DNA of 46,369 nucleotides from Actinomycetaceae bacterium (GTDB taxonomy: Bacteria; Actinomycetota; Actinomycetes; Actinomycetales; Actinomycetaceae), in contig JAUNVG010000015.1 of NCBI GenBank assembly GCA_030537735.1, positions 1 through 46,369 on the forward strand, read 5' to 3'. Positions 1 through 9,276 of the stretch are shown one piece after another. How positions within the stretch are numbered: position 1 is the first letter of the stretch; each line of letters starts with the position of its first letter. Made by a program: the position numbers and the translations under genes. The notes under the pieces are model-generated. The model made no database searches. It saw nothing but the letters and a program-made list of their open reading frames with translations, and was not told the DNA's origin.

Positions 1-465
1 ACTCAGCCGGTACCGAGTACCCAGCCGGCACCTAGCACCCATCCCACTACCGCTGACTCCAGCACCACCCCAGCCGCACCTGTTTGGCGAAGGTTGGCAA
101 CGCCCTCGCCGGGTGCGGATAAGCGCGCGACGCTACCAGCCGCGACCGAACCAACACCCCCTGCACAGACAGCTGCCGGCGCCGCACCAAGTGACGCCGC
201 GGCGGCAACTGCGCCGACACCGGATAGTGCGCCGCACGCTGAGGGGAGCTCCAGCGAATACGAGCCACGCCCCGGCGAACCACTGGCAGCTACCTTGCAG
301 CGCATCGCCCCGGCGCGCACCTTCGAACCCGAAACCGCCGCCGTTTTACAAGCCGCGCAAGAAGTACTACAAAACCTACCGGGGTCGGTTATTCCCGCCG
401 ACGACCCCGCCCTCACCGGACAAATTCCGATCGTCACCGCGCGCAACGAAACCGGTGACGAATGA
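1..465 (+). CDS. C-terminal tail of a probable ABC transporter ATP-binding protein (5' truncated)
   Basis: The frame is open from base 1 and ends at a TGA that overlaps the ATG of the FtsX-type permease by 4 bp (ATGA). The visible 154 residues are mostly a Pro/Ala/Thr-rich, probably disordered stretch. It is followed by about 60 more ordinary residues (EPRPGEPLAATLQRIAP, then an Ala-rich helix). No Walker or signature motif lies inside the window. FtsX-type permeases of actinobacteria normally follow their ATPase directly, so the coupling makes an ATPase with a long C-terminal extension the best guess. A TTG at 94 is an unlikely start because the frame is already open upstream. The identity is inferred from position only. 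Confidence 0.5.
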   Translation, partial: TQPVPSTQPAPSTHPTTADSSTTPAAPVWRRLATPSPGADKRATLPAATEPTPPAQTAAGAAPSDAAAATAPTPDSAPHAEGSSSEYEPRPGEPLAATLQRIAPARTFEPETAAVLQAAQEVLQNLPGSVIPADDPALTGQIPIVTARNETGDE

Positions 466-2972
466 TAAAACTAACCTGGCGTGACATCCTCGCCCACCCC
501 AAACGCTTCCTGTTCACCATTGTGGCGGTCGTCCTCGGGGTGGCGTTCCTGACCGGCACGCTCGCGCTGCGTGACCAGCTGCAGGACAGTTTCGATACTG
601 CCGCCACCTCCGGGGTGGTTGGTGACCTACACGTGCAGGGGCAGCCGCTTTCGGAGTTCTCTCGCGCTACCGCTCCGGTACCGAACGGTTTGGCGGAGCG
701 GGTGGAAGAAGTGCCCGGGGTGGAAAAAGCGCAAGCCTCGCACGCCGCGCCGACCACTATCTTGGGGGCGGATGATCGCCCCGTCATTAGTGCTGCGCTG
801 ATGAACGTAGTTACCGACACGGCGGCGACTTTCACCCCGTGGGAAGTGGAAGGGAACGCACCGCGCGGGGCGAATGAGGTCGCCATCGAAGAACGCGCCA
901 TGGAGCGGCTGGGAGTTAGTCGGGGCGAGCGGATCAAGTTCGTGGTCTACGGTGAAACCGTTGACGCCACCATTGTGGGGACGCTGAAGTACCCCAAGAC
1001 AGTGGGTGGGGTGAATATCCTCGCCATGGACCGGCAGGCGCTCACTCCTATGTTGACTAACCCGCAAACCGCGGACGAGGTCGTGGTGCAGGTGGCAGCA
1101 GACGCGGACCCGAAGGCGGTGGCGGCTGATATCGAGGTTTCCGTGGGCGGTGGTTACGTAGTTAAGACCTCCCAGGAAGTGTCTGACAGCGTTCGATCTG
1201 ACCTCAATACCGCGCTGGGTTTCATTACTGCTTTCATCCTGGTTTTCAACGCCCTAGCACTGGGAGTGTCGGTGTTCATCATTGCTAACACCTTCACCAT
1301 GGTGGTGCGAGCGCGTCAAAAGGAGTTCGCCTACCTGCGCGCCATCGGGGTCTCTCCCCTGCAGGTGTTTGTCTCTATCGCCGTGCAAGCAGCCATTATT
1401 GGCCTTCTGGGGTCGGCTCTGGGTGTCGCCGCCGGTAGTGGACTGGTGGCGCTGGCGACGTGGGGGCTGTCGAAACTTTCACTCGTTAGCTCAGTTTCTG
1501 CCTCCGTGTCAGCCTCGATCGTGGTGACCGCGCTGGTTGTGGGAGTGGCGGTTACTATTTTCGGAGCGCTCTGGCCCGGTCGCCGGGCGGCACAGATCCC
1601 TCCGGTGGAAGCTATGCGGGAAGTGTCGGGGGTGAAAGAAAAACCTGTCTGGCCGCGCCTGCTGGTGGGGGTTTTATTACTTGTGATTGCCACTGCGTTG
1701 CTGGTGTGGGGGGCGCGTTCTTCCGGATTGATGCTAGGTATCGGAGCGGGACTGGCGGTGCTCGGTGTGCTGGTGGCTGCCCCCGGACTGGTGCTGGCGG
1801 TACTAACGGTGGTGGGGCGGCCGCTTACGCGCACGCGTGCCCTGTGGCTGCGTTTGGGGGCGGGAAACTCCCTGCGTAACCCGCGGCGAACTGCCGCCAC
1901 CGGTGGCGCGCTCGTGATCGGCATCGGGCTGGTTAGCGCCGCCTTGGTCCTAGCTGACTCCCTGCAAGTATCAATCGAAGACCAGGTCACTAACGAACTC
2001 AAAGCTGACTTGATGGTGGCACCCTTGGCGATTGGGGAAACCATTCCCGATAAGATCTACCAGGATCTGGCTGACGCACCCGGCGTGGGAACAATTTCCT
2101 CCCTCAACCTAACGCCTGCACCGGCGCAAGTTCCGGGGCAGGAACAGCCCGTGTCCATGCTGCTGGTCAGCGCTGAACTGCAGACCTTGAATGAGTCTTT
2201 CGAAATCCCCATGGTCGCAGGCAGGTTAGAGGACGCGCAGACGCGGGGAATGGTGCTGGCGAAGAACACTGCTGAGGACTACGGGGTGGAAATCGGTGAC
2301 GAGGTCGGTATCCCCAGTCTTGCTGGAGTCCAGCAGATCCCGGTGGTGGCGATCCACGATTCGCAGATACTGAATTCACAAATAGTTTCCCCGCAGGCTG
2401 CTGAAAAATACCAGTTAGACACCATTGGTCGGCTGCGGATTATGATTACCGCCGCCCCCGGTAAGGACGTCACCGAGCTGCGTGACCAGTTGCGTGAACT
2501 CATGCCCCCGGGAGAAACCATTGCGGTCATGGACAAGGACGACTTGGTGACGTTCTCCGCGCAAATGATCTCTCGCGTACTCGGCGTGGTCTACGCCCTG
2601 GTTGGTTTGTCGATCGTGGTGGCGGCGCTGGGGATTGTGAACACTTTGGGACTGTCGATTTCTGAACGAACCCAGGAGATCGCCCTCGTGCGGGTAGTGG
2701 GTATGGGGAAGCTGAGGCTGGCTGCTTCCATAGCGGTGGAATCGATCCTCACCGCGCTGTATGGGGCGCTGGTAGGAGTGGCGCTGGGAGTGGGGATTTC
2801 CACTGCGCTGGTGCACTATCTTCGCGAGGACGGTATTTCCCAGCTTTCGATACCGGTTCCAGCGCTGCTGGTGACGTTGGTTGTCACTGTGATCGGCGCC
2901 GTGGTGGCGTCGTGGCTGCCGGGTTGGCAAGCCGGTCGCGTACCCGTGCTACAAGCGGTGAAGGAAGACTAG
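462..2972 (+). CDS. FtsX-like ABC transporter permease
   Basis: This is an 836-residue integral membrane permease with two FtsX-type halves, the MacB/LolC-like architecture. A transmembrane helix lies near residues 15-37. An extracytoplasmic domain of about 210 residues follows, then three helices at roughly 250-370 with the cytoplasmic sequence RARQKEFAYLRAIG. Two further helices (about 400-445) and another near 480-500 precede a second extracytoplasmic domain and the last FtsX helices (about 706-820), where SERTQEIALVRVVG repeats the same cytoplasmic motif. Such proteins export or extract lipids, peptides or lipoproteins with a partner ATPase, here probably the upstream overlapping gene. 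The substrate cannot be told. Start and length fit the family. Confidence 0.9.
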   Translation: MIKLTWRDILAHPKRFLFTIVAVVLGVAFLTGTLALRDQLQDSFDTAATSGVVGDLHVQGQPLSEFSRATAPVPNGLAERVEEVPGVEKAQASHAAPTTILGADDRPVISAALMNVVTDTAATFTPWEVEGNAPRGANEVAIEERAMERLGVSRGERIKFVVYGETVDATIVGTLKYPKTVGGVNILAMDRQALTPMLTNPQTADEVVVQVAADADPKAVAADIEVSVGGGYVVKTSQEVSDSVRSDLNTALGFITAFILVFNALALGVSVFIIANTFTMVVRARQKEFAYLRAIGVSPLQVFVSIAVQAAIIGLLGSALGVAAGSGLVALATWGLSKLSLVSSVSASVSASIVVTALVVGVAVTIFGALWPGRRAAQIPPVEAMREVSGVKEKPVWPRLLVGVLLLVIATALLVWGARSSGLMLGIGAGLAVLGVLVAAPGLVLAVLTVVGRPLTRTRALWLRLGAGNSLRNPRRTAATGGALVIGIGLVSAALVLADSLQVSIEDQVTNELKADLMVAPLAIGETIPDKIYQDLADAPGVGTISSLNLTPAPAQVPGQEQPVSMLLVSAELQTLNESFEIPMVAGRLEDAQTRGMVLAKNTAEDYGVEIGDEVGIPSLAGVQQIPVVAIHDSQILNSQIVSPQAAEKYQLDTIGRLRIMITAAPGKDVTELRDQLRELMPPGETIAVMDKDDLVTFSAQMISRVLGVVYALVGLSIVVAALGIVNTLGLSISERTQEIALVRVVGMGKLRLAASIAVESILTALYGALVGVALGVGISTALVHYLREDGISQLSIPVPALLVTLVVTVIGAVVASWLPGWQAGRVPVLQAVKED

Positions 2973-3194
2973 CCCCGTCTTAATTTGCTGGCAGCCGGAT
3001 CGAGCTTGGGGGTGACAGTTGCGGGTTCACCCGGCCAGCGGAGAACATACGCGATATTATTTAGGGGAATGTCGGGCGCTCACGCGCTGAACGTGTCAAA
3101 CTAGGCTACGTAGCGTGTCTTCTGTTTCGGAGGATTCGCAGTTTCAGCTAACGCGCTTGAAACACTGACCGTGTCTTCCCCTTAGGAGATGATG

Positions 3195-3638
3195 ATGGCG
3201 GCGGATAAACCCAATCCCGCACACCGCGTGACGGTAGTTGAAACTACCCAGTCGCGCCCCAACACTACGATAGGTGAGCTTTTTGGCGAGCTCTCCAATC
3301 AAATCAGCACCCTGATTCGCGGTGAGATTGAACTCACCAAGGTCAAGGCCGTGGCGCAAGCGAAGAAGTCCGGGGTGGCGGTTGGCCTCCTGGCTGCTGC
3401 TGGCGTGTTCGCTCTCTACCTGTTGGGATGGGCTTTACATTCCGCGGAGGAGGCTTTCGCCCTAATCATGCCGCAGTGGGGTGCAGCTATAACTGTCACT
3501 GGCATTTTGCTCTTGATTACTGTGATCTTGGCGCTGGCGGGAGTGATGTTCCTGAAGCGAGGAATGAAAGATAAACCGGACCCGTCGGTGAATATGAAGT
3601 TAAATATTGCTGCTGTTAAGAGAGGGATGGAAAAGTGA
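3195..3638 (+). CDS. Phage-holin-family (actinobacterial holin-X type) membrane protein
   Basis: This small protein resembles the actinobacterial holin-X / phage holin superfamily III proteins, which are chromosomal despite the name. The N-terminus carries TIGELFGELSNQISTLIRGE, the usual amphipathic lead-in. Two membrane helices follow at about residues 63-82 and 99-121, separated by an acidic loop. Three in-frame ATGs lie at 3189, 3192 and 3195. AGGAG ends directly before the first, so the third has the best spacing (6 nt) and is chosen. The gene overlaps the following DUF3618 gene (GTG inside its stop), and the two families are often neighbours in actinobacteria. The role is unknown; nothing suggests a prophage. 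Confidence 0.75.
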   Translation: MAADKPNPAHRVTVVETTQSRPNTTIGELFGELSNQISTLIRGEIELTKVKAVAQAKKSGVAVGLLAAAGVFALYLLGWALHSAEEAFALIMPQWGAAITVTGILLLITVILALAGVMFLKRGMKDKPDPSVNMKLNIAAVKRGMEK

Positions 3639-3928
3639 GCGACGCTGAGAAGAAACCGCGCTCAGTGGAGGAAATCGAAGCTGAGATTCAACGCACTCGT
3701 CTGGCGATGCAGTCCACTGTGGATGAGTTGACCGGGCGGCTTGACCCGCGCGAGCAGGTTAAAACCGTGAAGGAAAAAGCTAAAGCTGGAGCGGAGGATT
3801 TCAGCAGGCGGGCGCAGGCTGCGGTGGAGGACGCTAAGGAAGGCGACCCCACGGCTCTAGCTACGTTGGCTTCCATCGCCACCGGGGTGGTGTTGGTGGC
3901 GGGGATCGCCATTTGGCGGCGCCGCTAA
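3635..3928 (+). CDS. DUF3618 domain-containing protein
   Basis: This 97-residue protein begins at a GTG overlapping the previous stop. It has a charged N-terminal half with the DUF3618 hallmark SVEEIEAEIQRTRLAMQSTV followed by DELTGRLDP. A Lys/Ala-rich helix comes next, and a single C-terminal membrane helix (about residues 73-93) ends in WRRR. Family members are small tail-anchored proteins of unknown function in actinobacteria. Translational coupling to the holin-like gene suggests that the two products act together at the membrane. Confidence 0.85.
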   Translation: MSDAEKKPRSVEEIEAEIQRTRLAMQSTVDELTGRLDPREQVKTVKEKAKAGAEDFSRRAQAAVEDAKEGDPTALATLASIATGVVLVAGIAIWRRR

Positions 3929-4136
3929 GCTTCTTCTCACTTGTTTTCAACGCCCTCAAGCGCGTGAAAACTCCCTTAACTTCAAGCGGTGTTTACGCGC
4001 TCTCTGTCCACAAACTGTCTGGCGATAGCGAAGGCCAACAGTTTTTAGGTAGACTAGAAGGGCAATAGTTCTAGTTCGTTACTCAGGCGATCCGTTGCGT
4101 GCGGACACTGACCGACTGTGGAGGGGGTCGACGCCA

Positions 4137-4319
4137 ATGGGGCGCGGCCGTCAGAAGGCCAAACAGACGAAGGTCGCTCGGAAGCTGAAATACTACAGCC
4201 CGGAGACCGACTACGACGCGTTGCAGCGTGAACTCGCTGCTGAACGCGGTGAAATTGACAATCCGTACGGGGAGATCCCCCCGGCAACCGACAACGACGA
4301 TTGGGATCACTACCGGTAA
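4137..4319 (+). CDS. DUF3073 domain-containing protein
   Basis: This 60-residue protein starts MGRGRQKAKQTKVARKLKYY, the near-invariant opening of DUF3073, and continues SPETDYDALQRELAAE with an acidic C-terminus. The first part is strongly basic, so nucleic-acid contact is plausible, but no function is established. The ATG at 4137 is preferred over an in-frame start 42 nt upstream because the family begins at MGRG and a GGAGGGGG Shine-Dalgarno lies 8-9 nt before it. In many actinobacteria the gene sits next to purM, as here (convergent). Confidence 0.9.
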   Translation: MGRGRQKAKQTKVARKLKYYSPETDYDALQRELAAERGEIDNPYGEIPPATDNDDWDHYR

Positions 4320-4343
4320 ACTACCGGCAGCGACCCAACAGCG

Positions 4344-4379
4344 AAGCGGTGCGTGGCTCTTAGAGTCCGCACCGCTTTT
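4344..4379 (+). terminator. Rho-independent terminator after the DUF3073 gene
   Basis: A perfect 10-bp stem (AAGCGGTGCG / CGCACCGCTT, arms 4344-4353 and 4368-4377) encloses a 14-nt loop and runs into TTTT. It lies between the convergent DUF3073 and purM genes. Confidence 0.75.
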
Positions 4380-4438
4380 CGCTCCCCTCAATCCCAGCCG
4401 CTCTCAAAGGTCAGCGCCAACACTGGCGCAGCGAAAGG

Positions 4439-5536
4439 TCAGCCCAAACGGTATTCTCCCCGCAGCCACGCCGCCCCCGCATCCACGCCTTTGGCGCCCT
4501 GCACCAGTTTCTCTCCCGTTCCCACTGCCGGTAGTTCCCGGCACTTCTTGACCTGTCCAAGGACCCACGCGCCCTCGTAAGTCTCAACCACCGCAGAAAC
4601 ACTGTCTTCATCCACCACCGCCACCATGCCAACGCCCAGGTTCAAGGTCTGTTCCATGTCCTCCCACGGAACCTGCCCCAGCTGCGCAAGGGTGGAAAAC
4701 ACTGCCGGCACCTGCCAGGAATCACGTTCAATGGTGGCAACCATGCCACTGGGGATGACGCGGGAAATATTGGCACCCAGCCCTCCCCCGGTGATGTGAC
4801 TGAAGGCGTGCACCGCGCCCCCTAGATCGTTAACCATCTGCAGGCAGTCACGGGTGTAAAGCCGAGTGGGCTCAAGGAGTTCTTCCCCCACGGTCCTGCC
4901 CCACTGGGGTACGTGCCGATCCCACTGCCACCCGGCGTCGGCAATAATACGCCGCACCAGGGAATACCCATTGGAATGCAGCCCCGACGAAGGCAGTGCG
5001 ATGAGGATGTCGCCGTCCTCCACCAGGTGCTGGCCGAGTATCTCGTCAGCTTCCACCACTCCCACCGCGGCGCCGGCCACGTCGTATTCTTCCGGCGCCA
5101 TCAGCCCGGGGTGCTCAGCGGTTTCCCCACCCACCAGCGGGCAGTCTGTCTGCGCGCACGCATCCGCAATCCCACGCACAATGTCAGCGATCTTTTCCGG
5201 TACCACTTTGCCGCAGGCAATGTAATCAGTCATCAGCAGCGGCCGCGCACCGGTAACGACAATGTCATCTACCACCATCGCCACCAGGTCCTGCCCAATG
5301 GTGTGGTGGATATCCAGCGCTTGGGCCACCGCCACTTTCGTCCCCACCCCGTCGGTGGAAGATGCCAGCAGCGGGCGCCGCATCCCCACCAGGGCGGAGG
5401 CGTCAATCAGGCCGGCGAATCCGCCGGCTCCCCCCACCACGGTGTCGTTGTGGGAGGCCGCTACAGAGGCTTTCATAAGTTCTACCGCTCGGTCACCGGC
5501 TTCAATATCTACTCCGGCTGCTGCGTAGTCAACCAC
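4439..5536 (-). CDS. purM: Phosphoribosylformylglycinamidine cyclo-ligase (AIR synthetase)
   Basis: PurM catalyses the ATP-dependent closure of FGAM to aminoimidazole ribonucleotide in purine synthesis. The 365-residue product has the family landmarks in order: YAAAGVDIEAGD at the N-terminus, STDGVGTKV (ATP and metal site), VVTGARPLLMTDYIACG, VGGETAEHPG, and SHITGGGLGANISRV. The length is close to the usual 340-360. The start is a GTG (5536) with GGAAGG upstream. It lies 40 nt after purF on the same strand, so the two probably share a transcript. The C-terminal tail after GEKLVQ is slightly longer than usual. Confidence 0.97.
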   Translation of the reverse strand: MVDYAAAGVDIEAGDRAVELMKASVAASHNDTVVGGAGGFAGLIDASALVGMRRPLLASSTDGVGTKVAVAQALDIHHTIGQDLVAMVVDDIVVTGARPLLMTDYIACGKVVPEKIADIVRGIADACAQTDCPLVGGETAEHPGLMAPEEYDVAGAAVGVVEADEILGQHLVEDGDILIALPSSGLHSNGYSLVRRIIADAGWQWDRHVPQWGRTVGEELLEPTRLYTRDCLQMVNDLGGAVHAFSHITGGGLGANISRVIPSGMVATIERDSWQVPAVFSTLAQLGQVPWEDMEQTLNLGVGMVAVVDEDSVSAVVETYEGAWVLGQVKKCRELPAVGTGEKLVQGAKGVDAGAAWLRGEYRLG

Positions 5537-5576
5537 TGGTTTTACCTTCCTGTCTGGGTGGCGAGGACGTGGATCC

Positions 5577-7211
5577 TCAGTTGGTACGTGCCCCGGGAGT
5601 ACCGGGAATGGGGATCCCCGGGGGTACCGGCATCGGGTAGTCCCCGTTGAAACACGCTAAGCAAAGTTGGTTTCGTTCCTGCCCGGTGGCTTCCACCATC
5701 CCGTCCACTGACAGGTACCCCAGGGTGTCGGCACCGATAGATTTGCGGATGGCTTCGGTGTCCATAGCTGAGGCGATGAGTTCAGCGCGAGTGGGGAAAT
5801 CTATACCGAAGAAGCACGGCCATTCCACCGGCGGGGAGGAGATGCGCACGTGTACTTCTTTCGCCCCGGCTTCACGCAGCATCGTCACCAAGGCTCGCTG
5901 GGTGTTGCCACGCACAATGGAGTCATCTACTACGATTAGGCGTTTACCGGCGATGACTTCGCGCAAAGGGTTTAGTTTCAACCGGATACCCAGTTGGCGC
6001 AGGGACTGGGTGGGTTGAATGAAGGTGCGTCCCACGTAGGCGTTCTTCACCAGGCCTTGGGCGTAGGGAATACCGGAGGCTTGAGCGTAGCCAATGGCGG
6101 CGGGAGTGCCCGATTCAGGGGTAGCTATCACCAGGTCAGCTTCCACCGGGTGTTCGGCTGCCAGGCGCGCCCCCATGGCTTGGCGGGCGACAATAATGGA
6201 ACGCCCGGCGATGGTGGTGTCGGGGCGGGCGAGGTAGACGTATTCGAATACGCAGCCGTGGGCGGTGGCGGGAGCGAACCGGTGGCTGCGCACGCCCTCG
6301 GAATCAATGGCAATGAGTTCGCCCGGTTCGATTTCACGTACGAACTGCGCCCCCACTATGTCGAGGGCGGCGGTTTCGGAGGCTAGTACCCACCCTCCCT
6401 GCAGGCGTCCGAGGACGAGGGGGCGGATTCCGTGAGCGTCACGCGCCCCGTACAGAGTTCGTTCGTCCATGAATACTAGGGAAAATGCGCCGTTTAGTTG
6501 TGGCAGCACGGTGCGGGCGGCGGGGATGAGGGAGCCGCGGGCAGTTAGGGGGCGGTCTTCTTCGAGTGTGTCCTCGCCTGTGGTGGCGCTGGGGTCGGGA
6601 GCGTGAGCGGCAGCCTGCGTCTGCGTAGCGGGAGCTGGGGTCTGCGTGGTCGCTCCCGCTTGCGGACGGTGGGTGGCTGTAGCCGAGCCGTGAGCGGCAG
6701 CCTGCGTCTGCGTAGCCGGAGATTCGGTGTTGGCTGGCGCGGAGGTTCCGTCGGCCTGGTAGGCCCCCAACAGCGCGGTAATCACCGCCGTGTCGGTGGA
6801 GGTGGAAGGAAGTACTCGCCCACCCAACGCACTGACCTTTTTACGTAGCTGCGCGGTGTTAGTGAGGTTCCCATTGTGGGCTAGCGCCACCGACCCGGTG
6901 GCGGTGGGACCTAAAGTGGGTTGGGCGTTCTCCCACACGTTCGCCCCGGTGGTGGCATAACGCACGTGCCCCACCGCTAGGTGCCCGCTTAAGGGAGAGA
7001 GCGCTTGCGCATTAAAGACCTGGGAAACCAATCCCAGGTCTTTGTAAACCATGATGTTGCGCCCGTCGGATGCAGCTATCCCAGCTGACTGCTGACCGCG
7101 ATGCTGCAGGGCGTAGAGTCCGAAGTAGGTAAGACGAGCCACGTCCTCGCCCGGTGCCCAGACTCCGAAGACTCCGCATTCGTCGTGAATCTTTTCTTCT
7201 AGCTCGCACAC
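5577..7211 (-). CDS. purF: Amidophosphoribosyltransferase with a low-complexity insertion
   Basis: PurF makes phosphoribosylamine from PRPP and glutamine, the committed step of purine synthesis. I chose the GTG at 7211, which has AAGGAGG six nt upstream, over an ATG at 7241. It gives an 11-residue propeptide before Cys12 of CGVFGVW, matching the cleaved propeptide and N-terminal nucleophile known for PurF. The glutaminase domain shows LQHRGQQSAGI, GHVRYATTG and AHNGNLTN. The phosphoribosyltransferase domain shows the PRPP loop VVDDSIVRGNT, and NQLCLACFNGDYP lies near the C-terminus. About 65 residues rich in Ala, Thr, Gln and Pro (about residues 153-219) interrupt the glutaminase domain; see the repeat entry. 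The catalytic elements are intact. Confidence 0.96.
   Translation of the reverse strand: MCELEEKIHDECGVFGVWAPGEDVARLTYFGLYALQHRGQQSAGIAASDGRNIMVYKDLGLVSQVFNAQALSPLSGHLAVGHVRYATTGANVWENAQPTLGPTATGSVALAHNGNLTNTAQLRKKVSALGGRVLPSTSTDTAVITALLGAYQADGTSAPANTESPATQTQAAAHGSATATHRPQAGATTQTPAPATQTQAAAHAPDPSATTGEDTLEEDRPLTARGSLIPAARTVLPQLNGAFSLVFMDERTLYGARDAHGIRPLVLGRLQGGWVLASETAALDIVGAQFVREIEPGELIAIDSEGVRSHRFAPATAHGCVFEYVYLARPDTTIAGRSIIVARQAMGARLAAEHPVEADLVIATPESGTPAAIGYAQASGIPYAQGLVKNAYVGRTFIQPTQSLRQLGIRLKLNPLREVIAGKRLIVVDDSIVRGNTQRALVTMLREAGAKEVHVRISSPPVEWPCFFGIDFPTRAELIASAMDTEAIRKSIGADTLGYLSVDGMVEATGQERNQLCLACFNGDYPMPVPPGIPIPGTPGARTN
6602..6716. repeat. 28-bp direct repeat inside the purF insertion
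   Basis: Bases 6602-6629 recur exactly at 6689-6716. The offset is 87 bp, exactly 29 codons, so the frame is kept. The repeat encodes most of the duplicated peptide ATQTQAAAH on the minus strand. It accounts for about half of the extra segment in the PurF glutaminase domain and suggests growth by in-frame duplication. Confidence 0.9.
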
Positions 7212-7376
7212 GGTTCCCTCCTTAGCGCAGGTGGAAACCATGCTTTGCGGTATTGGCGCTTTGTTTCGCACGTGCCCAGTGTGGCATAAAAGCCACTCGT
7301 CGGCGCGGGTTTCTCACCTACCGGTTGAGGCACTGTCCGGAAGCTGACTGCGCCGCCGTCCCTGCCGGTGGTAGCG

Positions 7377-9041
7377 CTACCGCGTCGAAACCGGCTCCAC
7401 CTCCACCCGACGCTGCTGCACATCAACTGCTACCAGTTTGAAATCCCCCACCATACCTAGTTCCAAGTCAGCGTCGCAGGTAGCTAAAACCGCCGGGTTA
7501 GAAAGCATCACCAGCATTTTCTCACCCCGCTCATCCACTGCTGCGCCGCGAAACACCTGCCCCTCGTGTCCCTCCAGCACCAGGGCTTGCAAAGCCGCCA
7601 CCGCTTCTCGACCGGCGCGCCCCGCCCGCGACCCCGTGGTAGCCATCGCTTTCGGTAAGTCGTCGAGTTTTTCACGCACCCACTCTGGGACGCTAGTGCC
7701 CGCGCAGTGCGCTAAACACACTTCCAACGCATAGCGATCTGCCAAGCGCCGCAAGGGTGCAGTCACGTGCGCGTACTCGGCGTTAATCGCCGCGTGAATA
7801 ATTCCCTCACTCAAACTACGCGGCAGCGGCTCAGTGTTACGCACCCCGAAAGCCCGGTACCCGGAGCCGCGAAACAAACTAGTGGCTTCGAGTAAGAAAG
7901 CCGCATGTGTGGCCTCCTTCGGATCTAAGTTCCGCACCATCTGCGGATAGGACACCTGCGCCGGCCAGCTAATGCCGAGTGCCCCCGCCACCGCCCTTAA
8001 ACGTTTCAGGTCCCGTTCCTGCGCGGGCGGCAAAGTCCGCACGATCCCGGCGTTGCCGGCGCGCATCATCTTCGCCGCAGCCATACCTGTGAGCAAGGAA
8101 ATCTGCGCATTCCACTCTTCGGTCACAGTGTTGGCGCGGTATTGCAAGGTAAGTTCGCTTCCCTCCCGTACCGCAACTTGCTCCGGTATGCGCGCGGAGA
8201 CTCCCCCGCGTGCGACTTCACGCGCCTGCCGCAACCGCCCCACGGTTTCGAATAGTTGCGCCAAATCCGCAGGCACCTGCTGTCCACCCGGTAACTGGTC
8301 GCCTTCCACCGCGGCTTGCATGTCGGCGTAGGAAAGTTTCGCCCGCGAGCGCACCAGGGCGCGGTGTACGTCTGCGGCGAGGAGGTTTCCGTCCTCGTCC
8401 AATGCCATGGTCCACACGCAGGAGGGGCGGGTTTCTTGGGGAAGCAGTGAGCCCGCTCCCGAACTAATGGTTTCGGGGTAAAGGGGCGTGGTTTCGTCCG
8501 GTAGATACACGCTGGTGCCGCGTTGCCAGGCGTGTTCATCCAGCGGCGACCCCGGTTCAACGAAGGTCGCTACCGACGCGATCGCGTATATGAGGAGGTA
8601 ACGGGCGGGGCCGGAGGGGAGGGAGAATATCGCCACCGCCTGGTCTAGGTCGGTTGATTGCGGCGGGTCGATGGTTACTAGGGGCAGGCAGGTGGCGTCC
8701 GTGGCGGGGATGGCTGCGGTCAGTAGGAGACCGGTATCTAATCCTCTGGGTAGTGATACTTGTGGCAGGGCGCGCACCGCCCGCACCAGGTGAGCTGGGT
8801 CTGGTTCATGCGGGTTTGCCCCGTCTTGTCGCAGGTAGTCTGCTAAGAACTCCTCCCAGTGCAACGGGTGCAGTTGGATCTGACTGACCAGTTGCTGCCA
8901 GGTTGAGGCTGCCTCTTGCGCTTGATTCAGCGCCGCTTCGGGGAAGACCGTGGGGATCTCGATTTCGCGGCGAATCCGGTTGAAAACCGGGTGCGCCCGC
9001 GCATCGGGTACGGTCGTGGGCCGAAGCGGTGGTTGTGGCAT
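7377..9041 (-). CDS. RNB-domain (RNase II/R family) ribonuclease
   Basis: A 554-residue homologue of the RNase II/R exoribonucleases, which degrade RNA 3' to 5' with Mg2+. The RNB domain begins near residue 122 with TIDPPQSTDLDQAV, which corresponds to the family's metal-binding Asp-rich motif (usually TIDGxDARDxDDA). It continues through YADMQAAVEG and INAEYAHVTAPLRRLADRY, the usual end of the RNB domain. A short C-terminal beta-rich region (about 490-550) could be a reduced S1-like module. The protein is shorter than E. coli RNase II or R and lacks clear N-terminal cold-shock domains, as is common for the actinobacterial subgroup. The start ATG has GGAG upstream. It lies 165 nt upstream of purF. 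Confidence 0.88.
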   Translation of the reverse strand: MPQPPLRPTTVPDARAHPVFNRIRREIEIPTVFPEAALNQAQEAASTWQQLVSQIQLHPLHWEEFLADYLRQDGANPHEPDPAHLVRAVRALPQVSLPRGLDTGLLLTAAIPATDATCLPLVTIDPPQSTDLDQAVAIFSLPSGPARYLLIYAIASVATFVEPGSPLDEHAWQRGTSVYLPDETTPLYPETISSGAGSLLPQETRPSCVWTMALDEDGNLLAADVHRALVRSRAKLSYADMQAAVEGDQLPGGQQVPADLAQLFETVGRLRQAREVARGGVSARIPEQVAVREGSELTLQYRANTVTEEWNAQISLLTGMAAAKMMRAGNAGIVRTLPPAQERDLKRLRAVAGALGISWPAQVSYPQMVRNLDPKEATHAAFLLEATSLFRGSGYRAFGVRNTEPLPRSLSEGIIHAAINAEYAHVTAPLRRLADRYALEVCLAHCAGTSVPEWVREKLDDLPKAMATTGSRAGRAGREAVAALQALVLEGHEGQVFRGAAVDERGEKMLVMLSNPAVLATCDADLELGMVGDFKLVAVDVQQRRVEVEPVSTR

Positions 9042-9139
9042 TTTGCTCTCCTCTCAGTTGCTGCGCTGGCAACTGATTCAGTTGTGTATCGGCTCCGCTG
9101 GCCTAGCGAACTTAGTGGTTCTACAGTGGTCGCTATTAG

Positions 9140-9157
9140 AAAAAAGCCGCTACCGGC
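9140..9157 (-). terminator. Probable terminator of the mrp operon
   Basis: Read on the minus strand, GCCG-GTAG-CGGC (9157-9146) is followed immediately by six T residues (9145-9140). The stem is only 4 bp. A second inverted repeat, GTTAGCGC-CC-GCGCTAAC (9160-9177), lies just before it. The 235 bases between mrpG and the RNase gene hold nothing else that I recognise. Confidence 0.5.
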
Positions 9158-9276
9158 AGGTTAGCGCCCGCGCTAACTACTTGCCACCGAAAGCCGCTAC
9201 AAGCCACCGGCAGCGCGCGGGCGGCGAAGAACCGCAACGCGACAGCAAGCGACAGCGCGATCGACAGCGCGGCAGT

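Noticed and set aside
3195..3638. Holin-like gene as a sign of a prophage
   Set aside because: No integrase, structural or lysis genes are near, and this family is a normal chromosomal partner of DUF3618 proteins in actinobacteria.
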